Below are positions 33,447 through 41,533 of a stretch of DNA of 45,123 nt, in pieces (the stretch's first letter is position 1; the number at the start of each line of letters is the position of its first letter). This stretch comes from a virus. The notes under the pieces were generated by a model, which saw only the letters and a program-made list of their open reading frames with translations, was not told the DNA's origin and did no database searches. A program made the translations under genes and the position numbers. The stretch is from positions 1 to 45,123 of IMG/VR virus record IMGVR_UViG_3300030101_004497. One strand, given 5' to 3'.

Positions 33447-35162
33447 TCATTGTGGTGGAAATTGTAATTGTTGTGCCAGCGCCGCTTCCCCTGCGGCAAC
33501 GGCTTCGTCTTCTACTTCTAAATCATCTTTTAAAATACTTGGACGAACTGAGAACATATCTATGATTTCTTTGGTGATCTCACGCCAGTTCACCTCATCG
33601 TTAGATGGCGTAGCGGAAATTTGTCCCAGCAACGCAACCAACTGCTCTCTTCGAACAATCTTGTCTTCCATTAGAGGACTGAATGGTAGTATTCTAAATT
33701 GTGGACTGTTCTCAATAATCTCTCTGGATATAACATCGCTACTTACATCCATTTGCGTTTGTCTGGTTATCATTTCCATATCAACGCCCGATGTTTCAGT
33801 GTTTGTTATTGCCCATCGCAAAACTTCCAAAGCCTTGTCAAACCCACGCTTCACAAACTTCGTCAACACTCTTGTCCGTACTTGCATACGACCTTGCACT
33901 GAAGCCTGTACCATGTTGGCTTCTGCTGCTGTACGGATGTTCTTGACTTGGCCTCGTTGGTAATCAGCCATACCTGCAATGTTCTTAATGTTGATTGTGG
34001 CTTGATCAAGATGTCTGTTAAAATCAAATGTCGTTGGCATGTCAGGTGTAACGTACACCATGTCTCCAACTAAATTTTGACCATCCGTTTCAACTGGAAC
34101 CGGCTCCCAAGTTTGACTATTCATAAAACGTGCTGCATCTTCCTCGTTCGGGAACATGGCCTTGTCATAGAACATTCGTTTGGGTAATCTTCGTACTATC
34201 TCTCGTCGGGCTGAAACCAGTTCATTGATGTCCTGCTGCAATGGTGCAAGTAAAGAGACATCCGGTATACCTCTCAATCGACCTACACCATCGTGGAACA
34301 CAAGTTGGTCGTATGGGTTGCCGTAAGGTAACTCTGTTACCATCAGTATTTGATCTGTGCCAGTATGCACATGATATAGCAATCTCTTTCTGAAGTCCCA
34401 ATACTCATGCAGGGTAACATACTCTTTCAGCATTTCCTGTTCATACTGTTTGTCGTCGTATCCGTCGTTCATGTAATCGGCTATCAACGATCTTGGAAAA
34501 GTGTCTGGCTTGATTGCTTTACCATTTTGCAAAACGTAACTACCGTTCTCGATCCTTTCACGAAGAACTGATTCATGCAAAATGAATCTTTCACTTGCCC
34601 AACTTATGTCTGTCAATCTTCTTGCTGATGGATCAAACTGAACTTCCCATGGCATTTTCATACGCCAAATCACTTGACCTTTTTCCATTGACCAGGTAAT
34701 TTTGCGAACAGCACCGATTGAAAACAACATCGCATGCAGCGTTGCTTCTCTCGTTGTTTCATCTAGGTTGTCTCGTTCTGCCATCCAATTTAGAACAGAT
34801 GCAATACGACGGCCCACAAAAGTAGAATCTTCATATCTGTCAGGTATATCGTAAGTCCTCTGGCGTACGTCCAATACCTCACACTGTGGTAGATCCAAAG
34901 CCAAACTACTTGTTATGGTATCTATGATAGGAAAGATTTCATTCTGTTGAGCATTGTAATTTTCAAGGTCTGAGAGAACGGCATAACCATCACCCTCCCA
35001 AAACTTACCACGCCAATATGAAAGGTTCCTTGCATCTTCTCTGGCTATGTTTTTTTTGTAGTATTCTTCAGCCTTTTTTATGATGCCAATAATCTTCTTA
35101 GAAGTCTTTTGAAGCTTCTGTTTTTCGGACATTTCTTTTGGTTGGTCGTTACCATAACTCAT
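33447..35162 (-). CDS. Portal protein
   Basis: 571 residues, the size and position of a podovirus portal, the dodecameric ring through which DNA is packaged and ejected. Helical N-terminus (KIIGIIKKAEEYYKKNIARE), YWRGKFWEGDGYAVLSDLEN, a central wing/stem region (QDINELVSARREIVRRLPKR) and INIKNIAGMADYQRGQVKNIRTAAE-type helices near the crown are typical. The ATG overlaps the terminase stop (ATGA). Confidence 0.82.
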   Translation of the reverse strand: MSYGNDQPKEMSEKQKLQKTSKKIIGIIKKAEEYYKKNIAREDARNLSYWRGKFWEGDGYAVLSDLENYNAQQNEIFPIIDTITSSLALDLPQCEVLDVRQRTYDIPDRYEDSTFVGRRIASVLNWMAERDNLDETTREATLHAMLFSIGAVRKITWSMEKGQVIWRMKMPWEVQFDPSARRLTDISWASERFILHESVLRERIENGSYVLQNGKAIKPDTFPRSLIADYMNDGYDDKQYEQEMLKEYVTLHEYWDFRKRLLYHVHTGTDQILMVTELPYGNPYDQLVFHDGVGRLRGIPDVSLLAPLQQDINELVSARREIVRRLPKRMFYDKAMFPNEEDAARFMNSQTWEPVPVETDGQNLVGDMVYVTPDMPTTFDFNRHLDQATINIKNIAGMADYQRGQVKNIRTAAEANMVQASVQGRMQVRTRVLTKFVKRGFDKALEVLRWAITNTETSGVDMEMITRQTQMDVSSDVISREIIENSPQFRILPFSPLMEDKIVRREQLVALLGQISATPSNDEVNWREITKEIIDMFSVRPSILKDDLEVEDEAVAAGEAALAQQLQFPPQ

Positions 35163-36781
35163 CTGTGCCTTCCCCAGCGTGTATTTGCTTCCGTTTGACT
35201 TGACGCATCTATTCTTCTTTGTAACCTTAACATGGCTTCTGCCGCCAACAATTTAGGGTCTTTACGCCTTGAGCGCCATTGCGAACCTCTCTTTTGCATG
35301 TAAGCCCATGCCGCTCCAGCCCATGCTGATGCCAAGTCATAGTGGCCTCCTTCTTGATCGCGTGATCTTGCACCCCAAGTACCCCTGTAAGACATCAGTT
35401 GCCTGAGTGATCTTACACTATGTATGGTAACAGATTCATCTTCAATAAGCTGTTGCATAAATCCTTCAGCTTCTTTTTTTGTTTTGGTGTTTGAAAACCA
35501 ACCTGCAATGCGGCGTTTGCTTTTACCATATCTGCTTGATGGTCTATGATAAACTCTTCGATAAGCAATGTTTGGATTGTCCACCAGATGAGACAATACA
35601 GATTCACCAACACCATTCGACTCGACGTATATCATCGCATCATTGTACTTACGTCCCCATTCTGCAAGCCTTTGTGCCATCTGGTATGCGGATATGTGGC
35701 CAAGGTATTCTGCCGCCTGTTCACAGGTGCTGATGTTTAAAACAACCACACCAAAGTTATCACGATTCGACCAAGAACCAGCAGGGTCACAAAATATTAT
35801 GTACTGACTTTGTGGGTCGGGCTCTTCAAACTGTACCCATGGGTCTGATATAACCGAAACACCAGTACCACCATCTATCTCTTGCAACATTTGACGCAGT
35901 ATGTTTTGGTCATATACGGCGTCACCGGTCATAGCCCAGCACTCGACGTCATTGATGGGATACTCTTGTTTAAACTTCTCCATGTTTCGATTACACTTTG
36001 GTAACCCACTGGTCTGCAACCAATATGCTTGACCTGGTGTAATAAACTTGTACTTGTCCCAATACTCGGTGACACTTCTGTTGGGAATCCAACCGGGTGG
36101 CGGCTCAATGCTGTACTCTTTCACCATTGTCCATGGAATAAATACCTTCATCCACTTGCTGTCTGGTCTTTCAGAATCCATACAAAGCATATGCAGTTGG
36201 TCGCCATGATGTTTTGGCGTTGACTCTGCTACCATGAATCCACCATTTTGTGGTATGGAGTTTAACACTGAAGCCCATACTTCGTCGCCCCCTTCTTCCT
36301 GCCACGAAGAAAGCTCAGTACCCAGTACAACCTGACACGTTTCACCACGTAGAGGCTCATCGTCTTGCACTGACGCCACACTAAGTTTGCTGTCAATGTC
36401 AGGAAACTCCAGTGTTCTTTTGACTGCACCCTTTCTGTATGGCTGTATTTTTTTCGGTGTTGATTTGTAAAATCGGTTTGCAATCTCAGCCAAAGATTTA
36501 GCCGTTTGTTTTTTGTGACCAATGATTGCAGCATGACAACCAGAACGAAAGGCAGCATGTTGGTACGTTATACCGGTAAAGAAAGTTGATGAACCCTCTT
36601 GTCGTGGCTTGATGTGGACTATCCACTTCTCTTGTGCATACGCATTGACCACTGCTTGTGCCAACAGCTTTTGATGGTCCCAAAGATGGAAAGGCTGCAA
36701 ACCCTCAGACTTGGTTCTTATCTGAAGCATAGGCAAAAACAACTCTGGGTTCCAAAATCTGCTGTCGGATGGTAGTATCAT
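35159..36781 (-). CDS. terL: Terminase large subunit
   Basis: 540 residues, the ATP-driven packaging motor with a nuclease domain. Walker-A-like KPRQEGSST at 58-66; a Walker-B/glutamate segment VVLGTELSSW with Glu156; the C-terminal RNase-H-like nuclease has Asp in IIFCDPAGSW (about 333), Glu in IYVESNG and Asp in GGHYDLASA. These fit the terminase family well. In the Walker A the usual Gly after Gln is Glu (PRQEGSS), a variant seen in some phages. Start overlaps the previous stop. Confidence 0.93.
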   Translation of the reverse strand: MILPSDSRFWNPELFLPMLQIRTKSEGLQPFHLWDHQKLLAQAVVNAYAQEKWIVHIKPRQEGSSTFFTGITYQHAAFRSGCHAAIIGHKKQTAKSLAEIANRFYKSTPKKIQPYRKGAVKRTLEFPDIDSKLSVASVQDDEPLRGETCQVVLGTELSSWQEEGGDEVWASVLNSIPQNGGFMVAESTPKHHGDQLHMLCMDSERPDSKWMKVFIPWTMVKEYSIEPPPGWIPNRSVTEYWDKYKFITPGQAYWLQTSGLPKCNRNMEKFKQEYPINDVECWAMTGDAVYDQNILRQMLQEIDGGTGVSVISDPWVQFEEPDPQSQYIIFCDPAGSWSNRDNFGVVVLNISTCEQAAEYLGHISAYQMAQRLAEWGRKYNDAMIYVESNGVGESVLSHLVDNPNIAYRRVYHRPSSRYGKSKRRIAGWFSNTKTKKEAEGFMQQLIEDESVTIHSVRSLRQLMSYRGTWGARSRDQEGGHYDLASAWAGAAWAYMQKRGSQWRSRRKDPKLLAAEAMLRLQRRIDASSQTEANTRWGRHR

Positions 36782-37038
36782 GAGCGTCCGATAAGTTTAG
36801 GAAAAGGACCGTTCGGTGTAACGGCTGAAGTATTTTTTGTAGAATCAACAGCAGCGTTCTGATTTTTTCTGGCGTCATCGCTTTCTGCCTGTACAATCAT
36901 TCTTGCCTCTCTAATCAAAGCAACCGCTGTCTTAACCGTGTCTGTTTCAATTTCTTCGCTTAATAACTTCATGAACAGATCCTGTATTGCAGATCTCTGC
37001 CCTTCGTAAGTTTGTAAGGTTAATCTACCATCTAACAT
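36778..37038 (-). CDS. Possible terminase small subunit, 86 aa
   Basis: 86 residues, helical (GQRSAIQDLFMKLLSEEIET, KTAVALIREARMIVQAESDD), immediately upstream of the large subunit with a 4-nt overlap. The place and helical character fit a DNA-recognition small subunit, but it is short and lacks a clear HTH. First gene of the late operon; CAAGGAG before the ATG. Confidence 0.5.
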   Translation of the reverse strand: MLDGRLTLQTYEGQRSAIQDLFMKLLSEEIETDTVKTAVALIREARMIVQAESDDARKNQNAAVDSTKNTSAVTPNGPFPKLIGRS

Positions 37039-37039
37039 G

Positions 37040-37066
37040 TTGACTCCTTGTGTATTGATGTATAAT
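37040..37066 (+). promoter_or_regulatory. Rightward promoter before the 37101 gene
   Basis: TTGACT (37040-37045), 15-nt spacer, perfect TATAAT (37061-37066). The spacer is short, so activity may be modest or regulated. It overlaps the oppositely directed promoter at 37072-37100. Confidence 0.45.
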
Positions 37067-37071
37067 TGATT

Positions 37072-37100
37072 ATCATATTAAATAGTCACTAGGAGGACAA
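37072..37100 (-). promoter_or_regulatory. Leftward promoter, candidate for the late operon
   Basis: On the minus strand TTGTCC (37095-37100), 17 nt, TATGAT (37072-37077). It would start near 37065 and read terminase through lysis genes, about 27 kb. The non-consensus -35 is what one expects of a promoter needing an activator. Confidence 0.45.
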
Positions 37101-37424
37101 ATGCCCCGAGCAAAAAAAACAGAATCAAAAGTAACTGGCGCTACCGCCGCAAAACCAAAAGCCGCACCAAAGGCTGCACCAAAGGCTGCACCAAAGGCTG
37201 CACCTAAAGCATCAGGCGAAGAATCATACAAATACATGATTGACTTGGTACATGGGGCTGGTGAACAGACAGTGTATCTATCAGAAAAAGGCCAGTTAGA
37301 TAGGTTTATTAACAACGTAACCAAAAGAAATCTAAACGCATATCCATACATCTTTACTGATGATAGTGGACAAACTTTCATACTTCGTGAATTCATGTTT
37401 TGTCGGATTCGTGAAAACCGCTAA
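37101..37424 (+). CDS. Histone H1-like tailed protein, 107 aa
   Basis: 107 residues. The N-terminal 37 are a Lys/Ala/Pro tail made by four near-identical 12-bp repeats (APKAAPKAAPKAAPKA), like histone H1 or bacterial nucleoid tails. The C-terminal domain (YKYMIDLVHGAGEQTVYLSE, YPYIFTDDSGQTFILREF) is small and beta-rich and was not recognised. AGGAGGACAA before the ATG. A lone rightward gene opposite the late operon; DNA compaction or DNA-binding role is inferred. Its 3' end overlaps the leftward 37393-37755 gene. Confidence 0.7.
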   Translation: MPRAKKTESKVTGATAAKPKAAPKAAPKAAPKAAPKASGEESYKYMIDLVHGAGEQTVYLSEKGQLDRFINNVTKRNLNAYPYIFTDDSGQTFILREFMFCRIRENR

Positions 37425-37755
37425 GTCTCTGTAGGAAGTCCTCACCCTGCTCAGAAGCCATCGCTGCTAGATCGGCGATGGCATCTCTGCGTTCGCGTGC
37501 AGTTTCCAGCAACAGTTCGATTCTGCCTATACAAAATATCATTGGCTCTATGTGGTGCAAGTTTAATACTTTGACCCACTTTCCATCACGCTTGTATTGT
37601 AGTCCACCAATGTAGTACCACATGAAATCGTAAGGGCAATCGTCATCACCTTCTACGATTACCGTTTCGTGTAAGCCTTCCCCTTTGAACCATTTTTGTA
37701 TCCGTAGTAAGACATCGTAAAGATGTTTGGCCTGTTCCTTGTACTGTTTGTCCAT
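37393..37755 (-). CDS. Hypothetical protein, 120 aa
   Basis: 120 residues from MDKQYKEQAKHLYDVLLRIQ; a helical start, then a beta section (ETVIVEGDDDCPYDFMWYYI) and a helical, charged end. Not recognised. AGGAGACAAC before the ATG fixes the start; the longer frame to 37896 overlaps the regulator gene. Convergent with the preceding rightward gene, overlapping by 32 nt. Confidence 0.65.
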   Translation of the reverse strand: MDKQYKEQAKHLYDVLLRIQKWFKGEGLHETVIVEGDDDCPYDFMWYYIGGLQYKRDGKWVKVLNLHHIEPMIFCIGRIELLLETARERRDAIADLAAMASEQGEDFLQRLSGFHESDKT

Positions 37756-37999
37756 GTTGTCTCCTGATGGCGCTGTAATAAATTTCGGGTTGTGAAAAAA
37801 ATAACTCGTGAGTAACGCCTGCCCACTCGAGAAATCTTTTAAGCATTTTCGGGTACGGTATGTGTTTATTACCAAAGAATGCTTTGTAATGCACAAGATC
37901 GAGTTCTATTTGCTCGCAAAATGAAACCATGGTAGTCTGTTTAAGAGACAACAACAAGCGCCACCTGCGCCAAAACTCTTCGGGTGTGATCTTATCCAT
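37646..37999 (-). CDS. Possible HTH regulator, 117 aa
   Basis: 117 residues. The first 75 look like a small HTH protein: LKQTTMVSFCEQIELDLVHY then KAFFGNKHIPYPKMLKRFLE. The last 40 residues are the following gene read in another frame and may be a passive tail. It is divergent from the rightward gene at 37998, the two start codons sharing CATG, a layout seen at phage switch regions. A -10 (TATGAT, 38005-38010) sits only 5 nt from the ATG, implying a leaderless message. Moderate confidence. Confidence 0.5.
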   Translation of the reverse strand: MDKITPEEFWRRWRLLLSLKQTTMVSFCEQIELDLVHYKAFFGNKHIPYPKMLKRFLEWAGVTHELFFSQPEIYYSAIRRQHGQTVQGTGQTSLRCLTTDTKMVQRGRLTRNGNRRR

Positions 38000-38168
38000 G
38001 TCAAATCATAAATCGAAAGACGCGCCTTTGCAAGTCAACCAAGATGTACCGGTGCGTTTGCTACGTCCCAAACCCTCTATTACCATAACCCCCGATATGA
38101 TTCATGGATTTGGAGACTTTAAATGGCCAGCAAAACAGAAATTGAAAGTTGGGAAGAAGGACGCATAG
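37998..38168 (+). CDS. Small hypothetical protein, 56 aa
   Basis: 56 residues, MSNHKSKDAPLQVNQDVPVR and so on, with KPSITITPDMIHGFGDF and a basic tail. No ribosome site of note. It overlaps the next gene by 46 nt in another frame. Could be real and coupled to it, or a chance frame; retained because it fills the space to the divergent start. Confidence 0.4.
   Translation: MSNHKSKDAPLQVNQDVPVRLLRPKPSITITPDMIHGFGDFKWPAKQKLKVGKKDA
38005..38033 (-). promoter_or_regulatory. Leftward promoter of the possible regulator
   Basis: Minus strand TTGCAA (38028-38033), 17 nt, TATGAT (38005-38010). The predicted start falls on or next to the ATG at 37999, as in leaderless phage repressor messages such as lambda cI from its maintenance promoter. 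Confidence 0.4.
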
Positions 38169-39106
38169 TACCTTGCAACTCCTACAAAGATGGCAACTTG
38201 GATCTTAGAAGTGACCATCTACTGGGATTTAGCGTAGGTAGATACCACTTCTACAACGACACCAACAGAAAGGTACGGGCACACATCCTGTACGCAGGGT
38301 CCATCGACATAGGTATGGCCAAGCATGACGTGTTGGTCGTGCAGGGAAAACTGTTTATCTTCCTTGGTAGAGATGGTAAGATCTGGAAAATAGATGGCGT
38401 CAGGCTTCCACATCGTGTACCGTTTGTTAGAAATCTAAGCTTTGAAGGCATGCGCATATGGGCTGACACCATGACCCGGTTTGTGGTTGATCGACTGACT
38501 CCGAAAAGAATAGCGGAGCCGTTGGCGAATGCAAAGCGAAGGTACAGAAGAGTCATAAGAGAGATGACAGAACTGCGCGTTTTGGATGCCGCAACGCAAG
38601 GCAGAGAACGCACAATCAAGTATTTTGCCAAAGCAGTGTCACCAGACTGGGAGATCGTAGACTTGGTGTCACCACGATACCCAGACGTCAAGCATGCAAT
38701 CCTATCGATGCTGGTGTTAGGGCAGGACGTTGACAAAGCCGCAGACGTCATCGAACTGGCAGCGTTCATAGAGCACAAGTTGCCTTTGTTCAATCGCCAA
38801 GCCTGTATTACGATATACCATTCGGCGGTAGAACAACTGAGTCACTTGTGTCCTGCCTGGTGGTCGCAAAGTTATTTATGCCCTTGGCACAGCATCGGTA
38901 GCATAGAGCAATTGTTTGTTGCGCAATTTTGTAGAATCATGAATGACAGTTACCACAGAGAAATACCAGAAGAGGTTGCTGCTGGCATTTTGACCACAAC
39001 AGAGAAGTACACATCTCCGGAGATGGAGATTGCATTGCAGGAAGGCAGTGGATATATCCGTGATTGGGACGCTGAAAAACTCAAGTATGAAAATGACGTT
39101 GAGTAA
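38123..39106 (+). CDS. Hypothetical protein, 327 aa
   Basis: 327 residues, not recognised. The N-terminal 100 are beta-rich (AGSIDIGMAKHDVLVVQGKL, FIFLGRDGKIWKIDGVRLPH), then an Arg/Lys-rich helical linker (LANAKRRYRRVIREMTELRV) and a long helical C-terminal domain with several Trp and Cys (HLCPAWWSQSYLCPWHSIGS). GGAG 8 nt before the ATG. Followed by a strong hairpin. Possibly DNA-binding because of the basic centre; this is inference. Confidence 0.75.
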   Translation: MASKTEIESWEEGRIVPCNSYKDGNLDLRSDHLLGFSVGRYHFYNDTNRKVRAHILYAGSIDIGMAKHDVLVVQGKLFIFLGRDGKIWKIDGVRLPHRVPFVRNLSFEGMRIWADTMTRFVVDRLTPKRIAEPLANAKRRYRRVIREMTELRVLDAATQGRERTIKYFAKAVSPDWEIVDLVSPRYPDVKHAILSMLVLGQDVDKAADVIELAAFIEHKLPLFNRQACITIYHSAVEQLSHLCPAWWSQSYLCPWHSIGSIEQLFVAQFCRIMNDSYHREIPEEVAAGILTTTEKYTSPEMEIALQEGSGYIRDWDAEKLKYENDVE

Positions 39107-39107
39107 G

Positions 39108-39139
39108 AGCCACCTCTCCTATCGTCAAGAGAGGTGGCT
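39108..39139. terminator. Strong hairpin after the 38123-39106 gene
   Basis: AGCCACCTCTC (39108-39118) and GAGAGGTGGCT (39129-39139) are perfect 11-bp complements with a 10-nt loop, beginning one base after the stop codon TAA (39104-39106). Likely a transcription stop or 3' stabiliser between converging genes, though no T-run follows. An orphan early leader begins at the next base. Confidence 0.65.
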
Positions 39140-39157
39140 ACACACGGATATAACAAT
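39140..39157 (+). promoter_or_regulatory. Orphan copy of the early-gene leader
   Basis: acacacGGATATAACAAT, thirty kilobases from the other copies and directly after a hairpin, the same hairpin-plus-leader arrangement as in the early operon. It is followed by ATATG and a 19-codon frame. Confidence 0.55.
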
Positions 39158-39159
39158 AT

Positions 39160-39219
39160 ATGCTACACTACGAGAGTAATGCTAAAAAAACTAAAAGTCA
39201 AACTAGTTTTGCATTTTAG
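39160..39219 (+). CDS. Possible 19-aa micro-ORF
   Basis: ATG opens 19 codons, MLHYESNAKKTKSQTSFAF, then TAG, overlapping the end of the leftward gene by 17 nt. The only support is the leader just upstream. It may be the decayed start of a lost gene. Confidence 0.25.
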   Translation: MLHYESNAKKTKSQTSFAF

Positions 39220-39877
39220 ATAATTTAGTTTCTATCTTCTTAAGAGTATTAAGTTGACTGTTGGTCAAAGTATTATTCCATCTTTGGATTCTGTCATTAA
39301 CATCAGTCAAGAATTTATCTTCCCAATCTGATGTTCCTTGAGTCCGTTGACAATGCAAAATTCTTTCAAGAACAGTTTTATTAGATTGCTTGGCTTCAAT
39401 CTTCTTAGGCGGTGCTTTTTCCTGAGCCGGTTTGGCAGGTGCCTTTTTATTCTGTGCTTTTTTTGCTTTTGGTTGTGGCTGTGCCTGGTGACCTGTGGGT
39501 TTATCTTCCCACTCTGACTCATCGGCTTCAAGCTCTTCTTTGGTGCAAAGTCCCAATCCTGTAAAATCACGTAATGCTCTGGCCTTAGCACGGGTTGACG
39601 CCATGCGCATGGCATGAGGCACTATGTTTTTACCAACGTTCTTTGTTGTTGCGTCTCCATATTCAACAAACGTTTCACCGTCTTTACCAACGACAGTGGC
39701 CTTAAAAACAAAACGACCAGCATCCCAATCGCACAAAACCATTTCTGTCTCGATGCGTTGGAGCCCCTTTTCATGTGCCAAGATTATTAATCCCGTGTAC
39801 AAAATAAACGGTGTCTTTTTATTTCCTCTTAGATGAGCGGTGAAACCCCGCTCGGTTAGTTCTTCTATTGAAATCAT
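39203..39877 (-). CDS. Candidate single-strand annealing (recombination) protein, 224 aa
   Basis: 224 residues. The N-terminal 120 have the pattern FILYTGLIILAHEKGLQRIE, FVFKATVVGKDGETFVEYGD and MRMASTRAKARALRDFTGLG; the last (MAxTRAxARALR) is the hallmark helix of Rad52/Erf/Sak-like annealing proteins as I recall them. A long Lys/Pro/Gln-rich linker follows (APAKPAQEKAPPKKIEAKQS) and a small helical C-terminal domain, like an OB-partner-binding tail. AAGGAG before the ATG. A lone leftward gene with its own promoter, opposite the RusA operon. Family assignment tentative. Confidence 0.6.
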   Translation of the reverse strand: MISIEELTERGFTAHLRGNKKTPFILYTGLIILAHEKGLQRIETEMVLCDWDAGRFVFKATVVGKDGETFVEYGDATTKNVGKNIVPHAMRMASTRAKARALRDFTGLGLCTKEELEADESEWEDKPTGHQAQPQPKAKKAQNKKAPAKPAQEKAPPKKIEAKQSNKTVLERILHCQRTQGTSDWEDKFLTDVNDRIQRWNNTLTNSQLNTLKKIETKLSKMQN

Positions 39878-39904
39878 ACAAACTCCTTCTTTATGATCTT
39901 ATTT

Positions 39905-39933
39905 TACATATTGTACTAGGAAACCCCCGTCAA
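39905..39933 (-). promoter_or_regulatory. Leftward promoter of the annealing-protein gene
   Basis: Minus strand TTGACG (39928-39933), 17 nt, TATGTA (39905-39910), placed about 30 bp before the start codon. Back to back with the rightward promoter at 39948. Confidence 0.5.
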
Positions 39934-39947
39934 GTATAAACTTTTAT

Positions 39948-39976
39948 TTGACAGCCCGTAAAGGATTTGTTACTGT
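39948..39976 (+). promoter_or_regulatory. Rightward promoter of the replication operon
   Basis: Perfect TTGACA (39948-39953), 17 nt, TACTGT (39971-39976, weak). Predicted start near 39983, short leader, then AAGGAG and the first gene of the replication block. Confidence 0.5.
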
Positions 39977-40001
39977 CGTAAAGAACACACAAGGAGTGAT
40001 C

Positions 40002-40331
40002 ATGCCAACAACAGGAAAAATAACAAAAGGCCATAAACTGTTTACCGAGTGGGCCTTGGAATTTACCGAATACCCAAAAGAAAAAAAGCCAACAGTGCAA
40101 ACCGTCAAGAAGGTTCTTAAGGAAATGAACTTGTACGGTATCAATGTTGAAGGATACAAGTTGCGAAAAACCCATCAAGGTCTGTGGCCATACATGGTGC
40201 ATTCAAAAGTACCGTGCGTCCCACCTAAGGCTGTACGCAAAGTGATTGCATACATGTCTAGCAACAAAGTACCCGAAAGCAGTTGGCAAGAAGTATTGTT
40301 CAACGTGAACGAGGAAGCCAAAACATCATGA
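40002..40331 (+). CDS. Hypothetical protein, first gene of the replication operon, 109 aa
   Basis: 109 residues from MPTTGKITKGHKLFTEWALE, basic, with helix-type segments (VQTVKKVLKEMNLYGINVEG, KAVRKVIAYMSSNKVPESSW) that could form a small DNA-binding fold. Not recognised. AAGGAG before the ATG at 40002 is preferred over the TTG at 39948, which lies in the promoter. Overlaps the resolvase gene (ATGA). Confidence 0.7.
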   Translation: MPTTGKITKGHKLFTEWALEFTEYPKEKKPTVQTVKKVLKEMNLYGINVEGYKLRKTHQGLWPYMVHSKVPCVPPKAVRKVIAYMSSNKVPESSWQEVLFNVNEEAKTS

Positions 40332-40726
40332 TACAGTTCTACATACCAGAACAACCGATGGCGTGTCCTCGCCCAAGGGTAACCAAACGTGGTCATGCAT
40401 TCATGCCAAAGAAGTACACTGATTGGAAATCATCCGTCGTGGCTTGGCTGTTTACCGAATGGGATGGGCACAGATTTACTGGTCCTGTGGAAGTAAAGGT
40501 CATCGCTGTATTCAAGCGACTGTCATCCACGCCAAAGAAGCGTCCAGAGAGGGCACTTAAAATTACCAAACCTGACATAGACAACGTTCTGAAAGCATGC
40601 CTTGACAGCCTAGTAGAGTGCGAGATCTTAGAAGACGACAACCTGGTTTGCCGTACCGTGGTTGAGAAATGGTTTGCAGCGCTGAACGAAGAGCCCCACA
40701 TATTCATTGAGGTAAAAGATGCGTAG
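40328..40726 (+). CDS. rusA: RusA-family Holliday junction resolvase
   Basis: 132 residues. RusA dimers cut four-way DNA junctions; phages use them to trim replication and recombination intermediates before packaging. Family marks: CPRPRVTKRG at 13-22 (the Lys/Arg-rich DNA-binding part), KPDIDNVLKACLDSL with Asp83 and Asp85, and LEDDN with Asp104, the three acidic residues that hold the metal. Length is typical (E. coli RusA 120). The start overlaps the previous stop (ATGA); a longer frame from TTG at 40283 is not supported. Confidence 0.9.
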   Translation: MIQFYIPEQPMACPRPRVTKRGHAFMPKKYTDWKSSVVAWLFTEWDGHRFTGPVEVKVIAVFKRLSSTPKKRPERALKITKPDIDNVLKACLDSLVECEILEDDNLVCRTVVEKWFAALNEEPHIFIEVKDA

Positions 40727-41525
40727 TTGGATACCATGTCCAAGAGACATTGTTGCCGAGATTGAAATGCAGGACTTCAGCAAAAAAAGGCCAGCATGTG
40801 ACGCGGCAGGATTTTTGTACGTGTGGAAGTTGAAGTTGGACGGCGTAAAACTTACCGAGCGTAAGATCGCCAACAGAATGGGATGGTCCAGACACAAGTC
40901 AAGGCAACTGTTGAACCGGTTGGATATATTCTGGATTGAGTGGGAGGAGAACATGTGCCGACCAAAATACAACCAGAACCCGACCATGATTCAACCAAAA
41001 ACCAGCCACAAGAAGCGAGTTCCAAACCCGAATACCGACGACATCTCAACCGAAGACGTACCACTGTTCGACCAAGAACCAGCCCCCACGCGCGATAAAG
41101 TAATTAAAAAGAAAGAAAAACAAAAGAAAGAATTTACTCGCCCGTTAGGCGAGGGCTTACAGGAATCTTGGATGACCAAATCCGTCTGTGAAGTATGGGA
41201 CTTCTGGTTCAAGTACAACCCACGAACTAGGAAGATACGCAAGGACCAAGTCAGGGTAATCAAAGCGGCTTTGAAAGCATACAGCGTTCAGCAATGCTGC
41301 AACATCATAGAGTACGCTAACGAAGCTCCGGACTCTGCACCACACGTTGAGTTTTGGCGTGAACAAAACTTTATGGACCTGATCAACTTGTTGAACACAA
41401 AAAACATACCCAGAAACGAAGAACATGCCAGAGCATGGAAAGAAGGTGACTTGAGTCTTGCACCAGCAAAGGTACCTGCATTGCCACCTGAGCCCAAAAT
41501 CAAAACAACCCGTCGCAAATTTTAG
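40719..41525 (+). CDS. Replication initiator (winged helix, DnaD-like C-terminus), 268 aa
   Basis: 268 residues. The N-terminal third (FLYVWKLKLDGVKLTERKIA then NRMGWSRHKSRQLLNRLDIF) has the layout of a winged-helix DNA-binding domain. A charged linker rich in Lys/Glu follows, then a helical domain (VCEVWDFWFKYNPRTRKIRK, IKAALKAYSVQQCCNIIEYA) like the DnaD-type or replisome-organiser C-terminus. This architecture is typical of phage initiators that open the origin and recruit a helicase loader. The origin may lie in this gene's linker or nearby, as in lambda O, but no iterons were seen. Confidence 0.7.
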   Translation: MRSWIPCPRDIVAEIEMQDFSKKRPACDAAGFLYVWKLKLDGVKLTERKIANRMGWSRHKSRQLLNRLDIFWIEWEENMCRPKYNQNPTMIQPKTSHKKRVPNPNTDDISTEDVPLFDQEPAPTRDKVIKKKEKQKKEFTRPLGEGLQESWMTKSVCEVWDFWFKYNPRTRKIRKDQVRVIKAALKAYSVQQCCNIIEYANEAPDSAPHVEFWREQNFMDLINLLNTKNIPRNEEHARAWKEGDLSLAPAKVPALPPEPKIKTTRRKF

Positions 41526-41533
41526 GAGACAAC

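Noticed and set aside
33412-33963. Rightward frame of 183 codons opposite the portal gene
   Set aside because: Cys/Ser-rich antisense shadow of the portal; no start signal.
38251-38793. Leftward frame of 180 codons
   Set aside because: Antisense to the 327-residue gene; Ser/Thr-rich shadow without a start signal.
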